Below, one piece after another: positions 13,301 through 22,644 of a stretch of 64,000 nucleotides of DNA. The stretch spans positions 9,076,333-9,140,332 of the forward strand of contig NC_047078.1 of assembly GCF_902459465.1 (NCBI RefSeq), read 5' to 3'. The notes under the pieces are model-generated. The model was given only the letters and a program-made list of their open reading frames with translations, ran no database searches and was not told the origin of the DNA. Numbering within the stretch: the first letter of the stretch is position 1; each line of letters begins with the position of its first letter. The position numbers were made by a program, and so were the translations under genes. The DNA comes from Asterias rubens (Eukaryota; Echinodermata; Asteroidea; Forcipulatida; Asteriidae).

Positions 13301-16300
13301 TCGTTCTCATTTTACTTAGTACTCAGCAATTGCTCTATTATTCAAACTTAATTTAGGATTTTTGGCATCATTATTGTTGTTTATAGTGTTATTCTCATCA
13401 TTGTTATCTTCATCATTTCTGTTTTTGTTCTAATTGTTTCTCCATACGTTCTTGTTCCTGTGTTTATGTTATGTTTGTCTGTCCATCAGGCATCTCACCA
13501 CTTCTAGATGATGCCACCATAAATATATTCTCTGTCTTTATAAATTATTGTTGTTTGGCTTTGTACTTAGGATTTGATGCATTACATGGTATAAGGTATC
13601 AATATTAATATTCGGTTTGCGGTAACACCATGTGTGCTACTTGCCAGGTAGAGTTTGTTCTTAGAGAACTGTCTTTCTTTTTTATTCTACTACCGCGGAG
13701 TAGATTTATCGGATGTTCGGGAGACTTCTCGGTTCTGAAAAGAACTGTCCTGTTTATTAACTACTACCGTAGCGGAAGGATTGAAAATTGGCTGAGACTT
13801 TGGCTTTGTATTTGTTTTCATAAAGTATGGTCAGAAATGTGAGTTTGAATTGCAAGTTTTTTTTCCCCGTTCATTTAAAAACAATGAAAGAGCACCTTTA
13901 GATTTAGAAGATGAAAGTCAAGATTATTCATATCTACAACTCTTTCTTCTGCTACGATGTGCCCATCAGCAGCTTCCACTAGCTCTCGGAAATGATCAAC
14001 GTACTGCAATTAAACCAAACTCAATACATGTAATTAGTCGTTATTCTAGTAAGTGTGAAGCTGTAAACTGTACAGTATTTTTGTGCACAAGCCTCAGTAG
14101 AAAGTGTTTTCTAAAACTGGGGATTCCGAGTCTGTAAGTCATAGGCCTATGTGGGAAATTATTTTCATTTATTTTTTATCAAATTCGACTTTTTCGGACA
14201 GAGATATTTCAAGGGATGTTTTCTACTACCAGCATTAGACTGATGGTGTAAGTTTTATTTAAAACTGTGATCTATGGGCCTTGTGACGCGAGGCAATTGT
14301 ACAGGCAACTTGGAGGAGCAGTGTACTATGATCCTAAGAAAAATACTAAGAAAAATGTATGAACATTTTACTATTTTAGTACCTTTTCTTTTTGGAGATT
14401 GCCTGGAAGTGGTTGCCAGTAAATTGCCTTGTGTGACATGGCCTTTAGACGAGTTTTTGTCTTACCAATTCTTGTCAGTTCCTTTAATTGGAGTTCTTCT
14501 TCACATTCTTTTGCCAAACAATTGTTTTTTTTGTTCTCAACAAGAGTATGAAATAAACGTGTATTGAATTGAATTGAATTGAAAACTTTCATTTTTCACC
14601 TGTTTTTGTTTGTTCTGAGGCTACTTACTTCTTGATCTGCTGCACTTTCCTCGTAGATAAACGCCACCCTTCGCCACCCGACCCGTTTGAAGCAAGCCAC
14701 CTGTGCAACCTTGAATTCCCGGTCCCTGTGAAGGGCCATGACGGTGTATGGGTCCACAGAGCGATCCAATAAAGCTTCGCTGGTACATGGCTGGTAGCAA
14801 GGCCATGCAACCTCATTGAGGAAAGAAACGGGATAACCAAAAGTTAGTGCAATTAAAGGTTTTACAAGTATGGCAGGAGATTTTGTCTCCCAGATATTCT
14901 GTCCCCACATACACAGTGAGGTGTGTACAAACTACTTCTGATAGAACCCTCTTTTTGAAACTTTGTTAATCTTTAATCTTTAAACAATGGACCAGCGTGC
15001 GCACAGGATGGATCAATGACCGACCGTCTTTTTACCCCTAGATGAGGGCGCCCTACTTGTATGTCGATGTCACGTGAATAAGGTCCATACTACAACTACC
15101 AAAGAAAAATCGACGATCGAAGTCATCAAAGTATTTTGTTACCATCGGTTTCATTTAGATGGATATATAAGTATAAAAGATTGTGAGGAACGTCTCAGAA
15201 AGAGTTAATTTCCCACTCAAATATTAAAAGCCATTTAAAGGCATCTGAAAGCACACATTTTGTGCAGTAAGGTTGTTTTTTCTTTCGTTATATTGTTTGC
15301 AACCATGGAGCATTTATTGCTCCATGTTGCAACTTCAACGACCAAATGGGTCCAAATTTGTACAGATTTGCTATTTTTGTGGATACACCAAGTGAGAACT
15401 GGTCTTCGACGTTTTACACAATGTATCAGGTGCCTTAAACATGCCATACATGGTTTAATATTGTTTTTCCGATATCGCCGTTTATATGTGGTCTCTTTTT
15501 ACTCTCTGTAATTTCGACCGGTCACAAACATAAACCAAATGGATGACAAGCCAAAACTTTCAAGGTAAAAGAAACAAAGCAAAGTTGTTACAGTAACCAT
15601 GTGTTTGTGAATGGCTTCCTGTTCCCTTGAGCACTTCACACTTGAACAATCGACTTCAAGGTTTAAATGCAGTAATAAAATTGGAGGCTTATAATGCTAG
15701 GTAAAATTAAAAACGTGTAAAACTCTCTTTTACTTATACAATAAGCTTATAGATCGAGAGGACCAGTTATAAGTAACCTTTGGACCATAGCTTACATTAA
15801 TTGCCTTTAATTCGTAAACGACTGGGCCGAATTATCTACATTTAAAAGATGAAGGGAAATTAAAATAAATTTTTGATGACCTTATTTTCAAATTATAGAG
15901 TCCTTATGTGAGAGGAAAAAATTTAAAAAAAATTCTCTCGTTAAAATTGTGTAATTTGTCGTTATAGTATTTGATAGCCTGTCGTGCAAACTTTGCCGAC
16001 ATCGAAAACATTCAGTGTACAATTTCATGAAGCTGACAGCAGAAAATACAGCCATTAATCTACTATTTAAGAAAGAGAAGTTTTTTCTTAAAAGTAACAA
16101 CACAAGAAGATTAAGGACATTAATTGGGAGATTGTTCCAAAGTTGAGCAGCAGAGTGTGAGAAGGCGCGTTTGCCATAAAGTTAATCTGGACTCATGAGT
16201 ATTAAGCCGAGTTTTATCGGGGGGAAAAAAACCGGAGTCCTTGACGGTGGGTTTGGCGGAGATGAAACATATCAGACAGAATCATGGTGGAGCAATGCCA

Positions 16301-16511
16301 TTCAAACATTTAAAAACATTTTAGAAGAGTTTTGAACTGGATGCGTTTTTTCCATGGGAAGCCAGTGTATATACTAACCTGCACAAGTTTATACCTCCCA
16401 GCAACTTGATTCAATATAGTAGCTTCAATGAAGTAGAGTGGTCTCCAGGCCATGACAATCGGAGGTTCGGCATTTATTTTACAAATGTATGTAAGAGTCG
16501 AAGTTCTTGGG
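7334..16511 (-). CDS. GABA-B-type class C GPCR, internal exons only
   Basis: Twelve exons in matching phase run in minus-strand order: about 16511-16379, 14811-14629, 14003-13896, 12373-12235, 12154-12000, 11598-11383, 10690-10627, 10525-10445, 9494-9344, 8689-8557, 8211-8098 and 7441-7334. The first seven or eight encode a venus-flytrap ligand-binding domain (SEALLDRSVDPY, GWRRVAFIYEE, VWVGKTSWWLD, KVIAIALALN, FTGLLGQVLIKDG). Then come TM1 (ITLFSLASLGSVMGLTFLF), an intracellular loop with IKMSSPSLSNL, TM2, TM3 (LGLSLTFGSVFMKTYRI) and TM4 (WKLISGVLMISVIDCVI). The AxALALN, FxGLxGxV and KMSSPxLxNL motifs place it with GABA-B receptors, which signal through Gi/o at the plasma membrane. I cannot tell which subunit type it is. 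The signal peptide, N-terminal exons and TM5-7 were not found; TM5-7 probably lie left of the window. Some splice sites are weak: the donor of 14003-13896 is GTGCTC, and the first exon's 5' edge is uncertain. Confidence 0.85.
7500..7800. repeat. Two diverged copies of a short repeat in a receptor intron
   Basis: The pieces around 7605-7675 and 7730-7810 share GGAGATT..CA..TAAATC, a TGTGTAT block and ACATGAA.CAATACCTG. They look like an old local duplication. No coding signal is seen. Confidence 0.45.
8815..9340 (+). mobile_element. SINE, tRNA-derived type, copy 1
   Basis: The phrases GTGTCCTTAAGCAATACACTT, GCTTCGTTCTTCGGATGGGA, GTGTTGTGTCACAACGCACG and GGGGTTCGCCTGGTGTTCCTGG form the conserved body, followed by a CCTTGAGCGTCACTTAGTGA tail. 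A second copy lies at about 11640-11958 on the other strand. The element sits in a receptor intron, and its tail ends within a few bases of the donor of the TM1 exon (9344). Copy 1 is longer because of inserted material near 9000-9150, including a short AGAGAGACATCTTCAAA tandem. Confidence 0.7.
9929..10249. repeat. 40-bp minisatellite, eight copies
   Basis: The unit TTCCAGGAGCAGACCCGTGA plus TCTGCACAGGTTAGGCATGA repeats every 40 bp with almost no variation; the first and last copies have CATGA in place of CGTGA. The array lies in the intron between the TM1 exon and the juxtamembrane exon of the receptor. There are no unique spacers, so it is not a CRISPR array. Confidence 0.95.
10840..11330. 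mobile_element. Family F element, copy 1, composite
   Basis: The left part has GGCTCTGAAAAGAAACGG and an inverted CTCGTCTTCTCCTGGAGACG. The right part has GGTTTGCGGTAACACCATGT at about 11073, two ACTACCGCGGAGT blocks and CAGTTCTGAAAAGAACTG. Related copies are at 13610-13800 and 47864-48060. It lies in a receptor intron. Confidence 0.55.
11640..11958 (-). mobile_element. SINE, tRNA-derived type, copy 2
   Basis: On the minus strand this reads GTGTCCTTAAGCAAGGCACT, GCTTCGTCCTGCGAATGGGA, GTAAAGCCGTTG, GTGTTGTGTATAGCGCACG and GGTGTTCCTTGTTTG, then a CGGAGTGACAG tail and an (ATT)n-like end near 11640. It is the same family as the copy at 8815-9340 and sits between two receptor exons. Confidence 0.7.
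12391..12778. mobile_element. Family B terminal-inverted-repeat element
   Basis: The left end AAAGGAACACGTTGCCTTGG at 12391 is mirrored by CCAAGGCAACGTGTTCCTTT at 12759-12778. The arms extend inward (TTTAAAA.TAGAATA, CAAATGGCCGACC-like) and meet at a GAGTCAAAGTTTTGACTC palindrome near 12575-12592. It is a fold-back MITE-like element. Other copies are at 19800-20025 and 20765-21155. Confidence 0.8.
12985..13185. repeat. Dispersed 'GGGCACC' repeat fragment
   Basis: The phrases TGTATGCCTCGTTTTTGAAGG, GGGCAAGGGCACC and GGTAAAGGGCACCCTAT recall the GGTGCCCT-containing repeats at 42430-42720, 61690-61800 and 63545-64000, read on the other strand. Confidence 0.4.
13190..13610. other. Receptor intron sequence without recognised content
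   Basis: This is T-rich intron sequence between the exons at 12373 and 13896. I see no extra exon, RNA gene or clear repeat. Confidence 0.4.
13610..13800. mobile_element. Family F element, copy 2
   Basis: GGTTTGCGGTAACACCATGT, CTACTTGCCAGGTA, ACTACCGCGGAGTAGAT and GGTTCTGAAAAGAACTG follow the same order as in the copy near 11073-11260, so the two are paralogous insertions in neighbouring receptor introns. Confidence 0.65.
14360..14582 (+). mobile_element. Retroelement 3' end with (GAATT)n tail
   Basis: A short piece ends in TTGAATTGAATTGAATTGAA, the kind of simple tail left by LINE-type insertion. Its body (TTTTGGAGATTGCCTGGAAG, CAGTAAATTGCCTT) is echoed at about 27400-27460, and a similar tail occurs at 34750-34765. 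No reverse transcriptase frame is present. Confidence 0.5.
15175..15440. mobile_element. Family A element, diverged copy
   Basis: The marks GGCATCTGAAAGCACACA, AAGGTTGTTTTTTCTTTCGTT, GTGAGAACTGGTCTTCGACG and a CAGGTGCCTTAAA end identify it. The usual GAGACCTCA palindrome is missing. Confidence 0.55.
15450..16370. other. Receptor intron, no recognised content
   Basis: This AT-rich stretch lies between the exons at 14811 and 16379. I see no open frame with family character, no tRNA and no clear inverted repeat. Confidence 0.4.
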
Positions 16512-17405
16512 CTGGTTTGGCATTCTACATTTGGAATCATGACAATTGAGTGTTACTTAAAATTTGTCACTTTTTGTAGATATTGTTGGCCATGAGATAA
16601 ATCCCTACTCAGTGTGGATTAAGATGTTTGTGACCTGTAGCAGATTCAGCTTCATAATTTTGCAAAAGTTTGTGAGAAATAAGAGTTGAAAGTCCTCGGG
16701 CTGGACTGGTGTTCTACAATCGTAATAATGACAATTTAATGTCACTTGAAATTTGTCACTTTTTGTAGATCAAGTTGTTGGTCATGACATAAAGCCCTAT
16801 AGACCTTCATCCTGTTGCCTTTATTTTTGGTCTTGTTCCTCGTAGCGAATAACAATAGCGCATGCTAATAATCATTTTGAAAAAAAAGGAACCTGACTAT
16901 TTTGTTCTGCCAGCCTCGGTTTGGTAACATTGATATCAATTTATATAGTCTATAGGCCTATACTCACTTTATGACTACAGATGTTTGTGATACCTGTATA
17001 GCAGTTTCAACTGCATAAGTTGGCAAGTTTTTACGGGGGAAAAAACGAGTGAAAAACACTGAGCATTGTTTTCAGGAGAGTCGTGTAGTAAATCCGTCGT
17101 CATGCTAAAAATACAAACAATGGTATTTTACAAAGCTGAACACTGTATGGAGGCATGGGTGGCCCATTAAAGCAAACGATTGTAGGCTGGGATGGCTTTT
17201 ATTTACAAAACAATGTATAGTATACTACCATCATTATCTTTAAACCGAGTATGTTTAGTATAAATCTGTGTACGTTTGTGTTGCGCGTGTCGTACAAAAA
17301 GTACACAAGCCCTTTATTATATTATTTCCACAGTCGACAAAAGTCGAAGTCCTTGGGCCGGACTGGCATTCTATGCATTCGGAATAATGACAATTGAATT
17401 AGTTT
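16485..17405. repeat. Three diverged copies of a 60-90 bp segment overlapping a receptor exon edge
   Basis: AAGTCGAAGTCCTTGGGCCG, TGGCATTCTA and AATAATGACAATTGA recur at about 16496-16555, 16685-16745 and 17336-17400; two of the copies continue into CACTTGAAATTTGTCACTTT. The first copy overlaps the 5' edge of the receptor exon ending at 16379. Exon material may therefore have been copied, or the exon edge may have arisen inside a repeat. Confidence 0.55.
16800..16965. mobile_element. Family E element, copy 1
   Basis: A TAGACCTTCATC start, CTATTTTGTTCTGCCAGCCTCGGTTTGGTAACA body and TAGTCTATAGGCCT end are shared with the copies at 22480-22642 and 27690-27865. Confidence 0.65.
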
Positions 17406-17582
17406 GTTACTTAATGCCCTCGACGGATTGGTGGCAGTCTTTAATATCACTGTGTTCTGACAAGCTATTGACAATGTTATGGTCGTATTTTATAGGTCTA
17501 TTTCCGTTTGTATGACTGTCTATTGAAATGGTGTTGTTTTGTGTGTGTGTGATTATTTTCACTCTGGGACAAGCGTTTTGAG

Positions 17583-17757
17583 GAGTTGTCATTGAGTGCG
17601 TTTTGGCGACCCCAACCAAAGCCCGGTACCGACTCGGTACGAGTCGGTTACCGGTTGGTCTGAACAGCATCGTCACCGCGCTCAATTAACCGAACACGCG
17701 AAAAACGCCCAACCGATGACCAATGTTTCTGGTTGGGGTCGCCAAACCGCGGCACAT
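17583..17757. mobile_element. Inverted-repeat element with GACCCCAACC arms
   Basis: TTGGCGACCCCAACCA at about 17602 is mirrored by TGGTTGGGGTCGCCAA near 17732-17747. A GGTACCGACTCGGTACGAGT-like inner palindrome lies between them. No coding content. Confidence 0.65.
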
Positions 17758-17854
17758 TGTTGAATACAGAGTGAATAGTCCAGATTAAAAGTCCAGATTA
17801 AAAGACCAAGTAAAATGAAATTTATCAAAACTGAAGTCTTATTATTTTAAAATG

Positions 17855-17960
17855 CTTAAAGGATTCGGGTACTTTTTCAACATGTCCACAGATTTACATT
17901 AAACTTACATGGTTTGCAGATAATGATAGTGGAAAGCTTCCCTTCAAATATTACTAACTG
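17855..17960. mobile_element. Fragment of the 45.6-kb inverted-repeat element family
   Basis: GGGTACTTTTTCAACATGTCCACAGATTTACATTAAACTTACA, with GATAATGATAGTGGAAAGCTTCC, matches one arm of the element at 45590-45955. Only about 100 bp remains. Confidence 0.55.
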
Positions 17961-17964
17961 AGCG

Positions 17965-18275
17965 CTCCCCATTACTCGTTACCAAGTAAGTTTTGATGTT
18001 AACAATTATTATTAGACCAATAGAGTCCAGTGCCTTTAAACTGCCGCCAATTATAACGTGCAACGCTCTGCCGATGCGGACGTAGTCTCATTGATCTGTG
18101 AGCACTCAGGTTCTACATGTGGTCTGTCCTTGGTTTATAACAATAAAGTTTGTCCTTGTAGAATCACAAAGAGCCTAAAAAGATGTGATCGTATGATTTT
18201 TTTACCAGCCGGTCTCTGTCCCCTGTCCGCCCCCTGTCCGCCCCGGCAAATAGGCGTCCCAGGGAAAAGCCCTGG
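17965..18275 (+). repeat. Duplicated segment, copy 1
   Basis: About 300 bp here match 21430-21745 in the same orientation, including TTATTAGACCAATAGAGTCCAG, GCAACGCTCTGCCGATG, ACAATAAAGTTTGTCCTTGT and the C-rich block TGTCCGCCCC. The match begins in a family A end and runs well past it. Confidence 0.8.
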
Positions 18276-18320
18276 GCCCAATTTCATAGAGCTGCTTAAC
18301 GGTTATACGTGGTTATTTTG
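18270..18320. mobile_element. Family D fragment
   Basis: It carries GGGCCCAATTTCATAGAGCTGCTTAAC, the end sequence of a widespread short element in this window. Confidence 0.6.
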
Positions 18321-18374
18321 TTAAGCTGGCTGTTTGTCGGCCTTCGAAGCTCCAGTAACTACCTTTTATAAAGC

Positions 18375-18425
18375 CATTGGACCCTTTCGGTAAACAGTAT
18401 TGTCCGAAGCCCACACTTCGTGCCG
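18375..18425. mobile_element. Family C end fragment
   Basis: CATTGGACCCTTTCGGTAAACAGTATTGTCC and CCCACACTTCGTG match the ends of the elements at 26746-27118 and 32294-32655. Confidence 0.5.
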
Positions 18426-18539
18426 AGATGTTGCGTAATAGGATATTAACAATTAAACAACTCGAAATGGTTACCATACAGAATAAAGGATCAACTCAGT
18501 TGTGGGAAAATAGGTCCCTTCTAAGGCATAAGCACAGAC

Positions 18540-18895
18540 ACTCATAATTACCCAAAATAGTTATTAGCATAACAACCTACGAGCAATTATTGTGAAGCTG
18601 TTGATTGTAAAACATTGTTAGAAGTAACGTAGTTTTTGAGAAATAGGTATTAACACTCAAATTATTTGAATCTGAGAAAAGTCTTCAGGCCTGAAGCCAT
18701 TTTTAGGCATCTTAAAGCGCAAAAGTTACTTTGTGCAACGAGGGTGTTTTTTTTTCTTCATTTTCCCTTTCAACTTCAATGACCAATTGAGTCAAAATTT
18801 TCACAAGTTTATTATTTTATGCATTATGTTGAGGTACACCAAATGAGAAAACTGGTCTTTGACCATTATACCAGACGTCCTAGTGCCTTTAATTA
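18540..18895. mobile_element. Family A element
   Basis: CAAAATAGTTATTAGCATAA, a GTAGTTTTTGAGAAA block, GGCATCTTAAAGCGCA, GGGTGTTTTTTTTTCTTC and a GTCCTAGTGCCTTTAA end are all present. Confidence 0.65.
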
Positions 18896-19054
18896 GATTA
18901 ACCCACTAGTAAAATACAGCGGTTATAATAAGTTTTGGCCGACACCTCTACACGCCGGTTGATGCCATTTGCACACGCCAGCCACCGCTTTTAAGGCACT
19001 GAACACGTCTGGTCAATTCGCACTTGTTGTATCCCGAACATTTCGACTCAACTT

Positions 19055-19240
19055 GGCCCAATTTCATAGAGCTGCTAAGCTCAAAAATTTGCTTAGCATG
19101 ACATATTTTCCATGATAAAAACAGGATTACCAACCAAATTGACAGCCGAATACCAGTAACAAGCAATATGCAACAAGTGGACATTTTGGTTGGTAATCCT
19201 CTGTTTTTATCAAGAAAGAAATTTCATGCTTAGCATATTT
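19055..19240. mobile_element. Family D fold-back element
   Basis: CCCAATTTCATAGAGCTGCTAAGC opens the element. AAAACAGGATTACCAACCAA and its mirror TTGGTTGGTAATCC.CTGTTTTTAT form the arms, and it ends near ATGCTTAGCAT. A related copy lies at 28260-28410. Confidence 0.65.
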
Positions 19241-19249
19241 TTGTGCTGG

Positions 19250-19502
19250 TCATCGAAGTTGCATGAGAACAATGGAATAGAAAACATCGTTGTTTAATGT
19301 GTACGCTTTTCAGATGCCTAGCCTGATGAAGTCTTTGATCACTATTTGAGTGAGAAATTACCTCTTTCTCAAAGACTACTTTACTTCAGAGGAGCCGTTT
19401 CTCACAATGTTTTATACTTTTAACAGCTCTTCATTCCTCGTAAGCTTTTTATGCTAACAATTTAGTTTGAGTAATCCCCAATTTTAGTGTCCAGTGACGT
19501 TT
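19250..19502. mobile_element. Family A element, partial
   Basis: CAGATGCCTAGCCTGATGAAG, ACCTCTTTCTCAAAGACTAC, TTCAGAGGAGCCGTTTCTCAC and TAGTGTCCAGTGACGT identify a family A right half. Confidence 0.6.
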
Positions 19503-19799
19503 GGTTACTTTGGGTATGACGCACGTTGTCTGCACTGGCTGCATGTTGTTATGTACGAGTTTAAATTGGAAAACTTGTTGTTTGCTGACCTTCAAACAGT
19601 TTTGCATTGCCTTTGTACGCATGGCCTTTATGCAGGACCGGTTCCTACCTAATGTTCTTACGCAATATTATTGGATTTTTTAGGTGCTTAAAAAACATTC
19701 ATTAATAATAGGATCATGTGATTATCCAGAAAGCCGCGTCTAATCCATGGCATAGATCAGGAAATTCGGTCCCAATAATAAAAAAAAATCCAGTTGTTA

Positions 19800-20025
19800 T
19801 AGGAACACGTTGCCTCGGATCGGACGACTTGGAGTCAAAATTTGGACACCACAAAATGGCCAACCGTGTTTCTTCGCGACGTTAAAGGAAAACCGTGCAA
19901 TTTTGAGGCATGTTTGTGTGGATTATCATATTCTACTTTTAAATGATTTATCTAACCATTTGCATTTTATAAAAACAGCTTCAAACGCTTTTCAAAGACC
20001 AACTCGGCTGTGTTCCTTTAAAAAT
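19800..20025. mobile_element. Family B element, copy 2
   Basis: It starts AGGAACACGTTGCCTCGGATC, contains ACAAAATGGCCAACCGTG and TATTCTACTTTTAAA, and ends ACCAACTCGGC.GTGTTCCTTT. Confidence 0.7.
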
Positions 20026-20141
20026 AATAAGTGGTGCGAAACAAATAACCGGTGTGTGGTCTGTGTGGTACTCGCATTGATTCGTCTGGTTGCCTGACGT
20101 GATTACACGTTTAGGCTAGGGTGAGATCACAGGCAGACAGT

Positions 20142-20300
20142 CAGTTGTGGGGTATAGTGGTGGCTTGCCTCACCTTCCACCTCTAGGACCCCGGTTCGAA
20201 TCCCACTAGGGGCACTATGTAGATTGAATTTTCAATACCTAACTAAGACTGCCTGGCTTTAACCTTGAAAAGTTTTCTGGGGTTTTCTACAACTGAAATT
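20142..20300 (+). mobile_element. SINE with tRNA-like head
   Basis: GGGGTATAGTGGTGGCTTGCC resembles an A box. GGTTCGAATCCCACTAGGGG resembles a T arm (B box). The body GGCACTATGTAGATTG then GACTGCCTGGCTTT recurs at 47560-47690. The anticodon stem is not tRNA-like, so this is a SINE and not a tRNA gene. Confidence 0.6.
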
Positions 20301-20364
20301 TCGTCATCATCTTCTCTTCTCGCTTGGCTATTAGAGCGTTGAGAATATTGATTATCCAAAGCAG

Positions 20365-20545
20365 CCGATTTCACGAAACGCTATTATCGATTAATCCTAT
20401 CTCGAGTTTAATAGGATGAGCAACCCGTCCTAAGTTAGGATGGGTTAAATGTGTCCTACGCTTTTGAATACGGAACTTAACTCATCATAAGTCCTAAGAT
20501 TAATCCTATTGTTAGGATGAGTTTGGTGAAATCGACGGCAGATCC
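20365..20545. mobile_element. Family K element (TCCTAAGTTAGGA type), copy 1
   Basis: It runs from GCCGATTTCACGAAACG to GGATGAGTTTGGTGAAATCG and contains several TCCTAAGTTAGGATG dyads. It matches 39645-39790, and more loosely 29690-30150 and 43190-43395. Confidence 0.65.
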
Positions 20546-20764
20546 TGATCGAAATTGGTCCTATGTGTACGGGCAAACCACAGTATGGGGACGGCTGTCC
20601 AGCGTCCAGGTCTGTCCATGGTCTATCCCGCCGACAGATTATTAATTCAACCTTGTAAATGTTTTGTGTCTGGATCTTAGCGGGAGTCGCCCACCTTAGA
20701 CTAATTAAACACGGCAGCAAGAGAGCAACACTTATTAAGACAAACAAAATACTCAAAAGAGCAT

Positions 20765-21155
20765 CCTTTCCAATAAACACACATAGGACACATTGGATCG
20801 GTTGAGTTAGTTTAAGAAAAGCGTTTGAAACCGTTTGTTTTAAAATGCACAGATGTTATAAAACTAGAATATTATGATACACACAAATATGCCTCGAAAT
20901 TGCATGGTTTTCCTTTACGTCGTGAACTAACACGATCGGCCAATTTGTGGGGTCAAGTTTTTGACTCCTTTAGATGTCCGACCGTGTTAGTTCGCAAAGT
21001 ATAAGGAAAACCAGGCAAATTCGAGGCATGTTTGTGTGGATCTTTATATTCTACTTTTAAAACATCTTTCCAACCATATGCATTTTATAAATAAAAAAAA
21101 AACGGTTTCAATTAACGCATTGACCAACTCGACCGGTAGAAGGCGGCGTGTCGGC
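20765..21155. mobile_element. Family B element, copy 3
   Basis: AAGCGTTTGAAACCGTTTGTT, a CGTGAACTAACACGATCGGCC arm and its mirror GTCCGACCGTGTTAGTTCGC, and a GACCAACTCGACCGG end define it. Confidence 0.65.
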
Positions 21156-21234
21156 AATAACCAGCTAGTATGGGTTTTCCCATAAAATTATGATGAAAGT
21201 GGCGAGCTTATATTCGCTATTTACGGTAAATTTA

Positions 21235-21345
21235 ATTTATCTGAACTGAACGTGAACATTAACAAATGGAAATTTCCATCGGGATAAAGAATGCTAGATT
21301 TGGTTCCACCCATATAATATACACCGATGTGTTAATAGAACTTGT
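21235..21345. mobile_element. Fragment of the 40.6-41.0 kb repeat
   Basis: GGGATAAAGAATG, then ATATACACCGATGTGTTAATAGAACTTGTACTCAGTACTTTC, is the left half of the repeats at 40640-40800 and 40850-41045. It then runs straight into a family A piece. Confidence 0.5.
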
Positions 21346-21500
21346 ACTCAGTACTTTCGTGAGAAATTACCCCTTTCTCAAAAACTACGTTCAGGGGGAG
21401 CCGTTTCTCACATTGATTTATACCATCAACCAACAGCTCCTCATTACTCGTTACCAAGTAAGTTTTAATGTTAACAATTATTATTAGACCAATAGAGTCC
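21345..21500. mobile_element. Family A element, right half
   Basis: GTGAGAAATTACCCCTTTCTCAAAAACTACG, GGGGGAGCCGTTTCTCAC and ATTACTCGTTACCAAGTAAG are typical of the family. Confidence 0.65.
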
Positions 21501-21745
21501 AGTGCCTTTAAACTGCCGCCAATATAACGTGCAACGCTCTGCCGATGTGGACGTAGTCTCATTGATCTGTATGCATTGAGGTTCTACATGTGGGCTGTCC
21601 TTGGTTTATAACAATAAAGTTTGTCCTTGTAGAATCACAAAGAGCCTAAACAGATGTGATCGTATGATTTTTTTTACCCGCCGGTCCCTGTCCCCTGTCC
21701 GCCCCCTGTCTGCCCCGGCAAATAGGCGTCCCAGTGAAAAGCCCT
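21430..21745 (+). repeat. Duplicated segment, copy 2
   Basis: This is the partner of 17965-18275, about 3.47 kb apart, with only scattered substitutions. The shared C-rich block TGTCCCCTGTCCGCCCC and the AATAGGCGTCCCAG end are near identical. Confidence 0.8.
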
Positions 21746-22050
21746 GGACGCTTAACGGTCGATTTTGTGCTTAACGGGTGCACCTAGCAAGTTTTTCATT
21801 TAATAGCCTTGCTTAAGCAAGGTTTTTTGCTTAAAACGGCGAGGCAAGCAAGCAAAAAGGGTTCTTAAAGCCCCATTGCTTATAAGCACCCTGATTAAGC
21901 GCCGGGCCCAGTTTCAAAGAGCTGCATCCCGTAACGGTCGATTTTGTGCTTAACGTTTAGCATGGAATCCGAATGGTTTTCAGCAATTATTTTTGCTACT
22001 TTAAGCGAAAAAATTTGCTTACCGTTAAGCAGCTCTATGAAATTGGGCCC
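21745..22050. mobile_element. Nested family D elements
   Basis: GCTTAACGGTCGATTTTGTGCTTAACG occurs twice. AAAGAGCTGCATCCC and its mirror TTAAGCAGCTCTATGAAATTGGGCCC bound the right copy at about 21905-22052. Confidence 0.65.
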
Positions 22051-22274
22051 AGGCTCTGGAGAGTGTCCTTTTCACACCACTCCATTCACCGGGGTTTCCC
22101 CCATGGGAATAACGGCAAGCATTTCCTCCGTCTGCCCCTTGGGTTGTCTGTCCCGGTCCCGGTCAATGGGCACATACCCCGGGGGATAGTCACACCTGCT
22201 CTGGAATAGGGATAAGCAGTTTAACCCTGGGGTATACTTGAACGTGCAGCCCGTGGCCCAGGAGATTCGCCGTA

Positions 22275-22445
22275 TTGGGGGTGGGGGGGGGGGGCAGAAT
22301 CTCCGGGGGAACAGAGGCCGTGTCCGAATTGGCGACTTTGGCTACAGCTACGGCTAGATCAGCGCGTCTGTCAGTGTTGAAGAATGGCAGACGCGCGCGA
22401 TCTAGCCGTAGCTGTAGCCGAAGTCGCCAATTCGGACACGGCCAG
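22275..22445. repeat. Poly-G run and a long hairpin (about 52-bp arms)
   Basis: A G run at about 22278-22294 precedes a near-perfect inverted repeat. GGCCGTGTCCGAATTGGCGA at 22317 is mirrored by TCGCCAATTCGGACACGGCC ending at 22442, with GCTACAGCTACGGCTAGATC in the arms and a short loop. It is MITE-like; the hairpin at 34160-34252 has similar GGCTC.GCTTCGGCTC arms. Confidence 0.8.
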
Positions 22446-22479
22446 AATCTCTTTGCAAACCGGAACCCAAGGAATAGAC

Positions 22480-22642
22480 CTTTGTCATGATGCCTCCATC
22501 TTGGTCATGTTCCTCATATCAATCAACAATAATGTATGCTAGTAATCATGTTGCAAATAGGATACAGACTATTTTGTTCTTCCAGCCTCGGTTTGGTAAC
22601 AATGAGATCAATGGGAGAAATTCAAGATGATGAAGGTCTATA
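22480..22642. mobile_element. Family E element, copy 2
   Basis: It has a TAGACCTTTGTCATGATG start, CTATTTTGTTCTTCCAGCCTCGGTTTGGTAACA body and GATGAAGGTCTATA end, so the ends are inverted. Confidence 0.7.
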
Positions 22643-22644
22643 AG

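Noticed and set aside
20560-20780. Hydrophobic minus-strand frame (LLSILFVLISVALLLPCLISL) as the signal-peptide exon of the GABA-B-like receptor
   Set aside because: It has no ATG in frame and begins in a family B element end. The GTTGAA donor is weak and nothing links it to the receptor exons.
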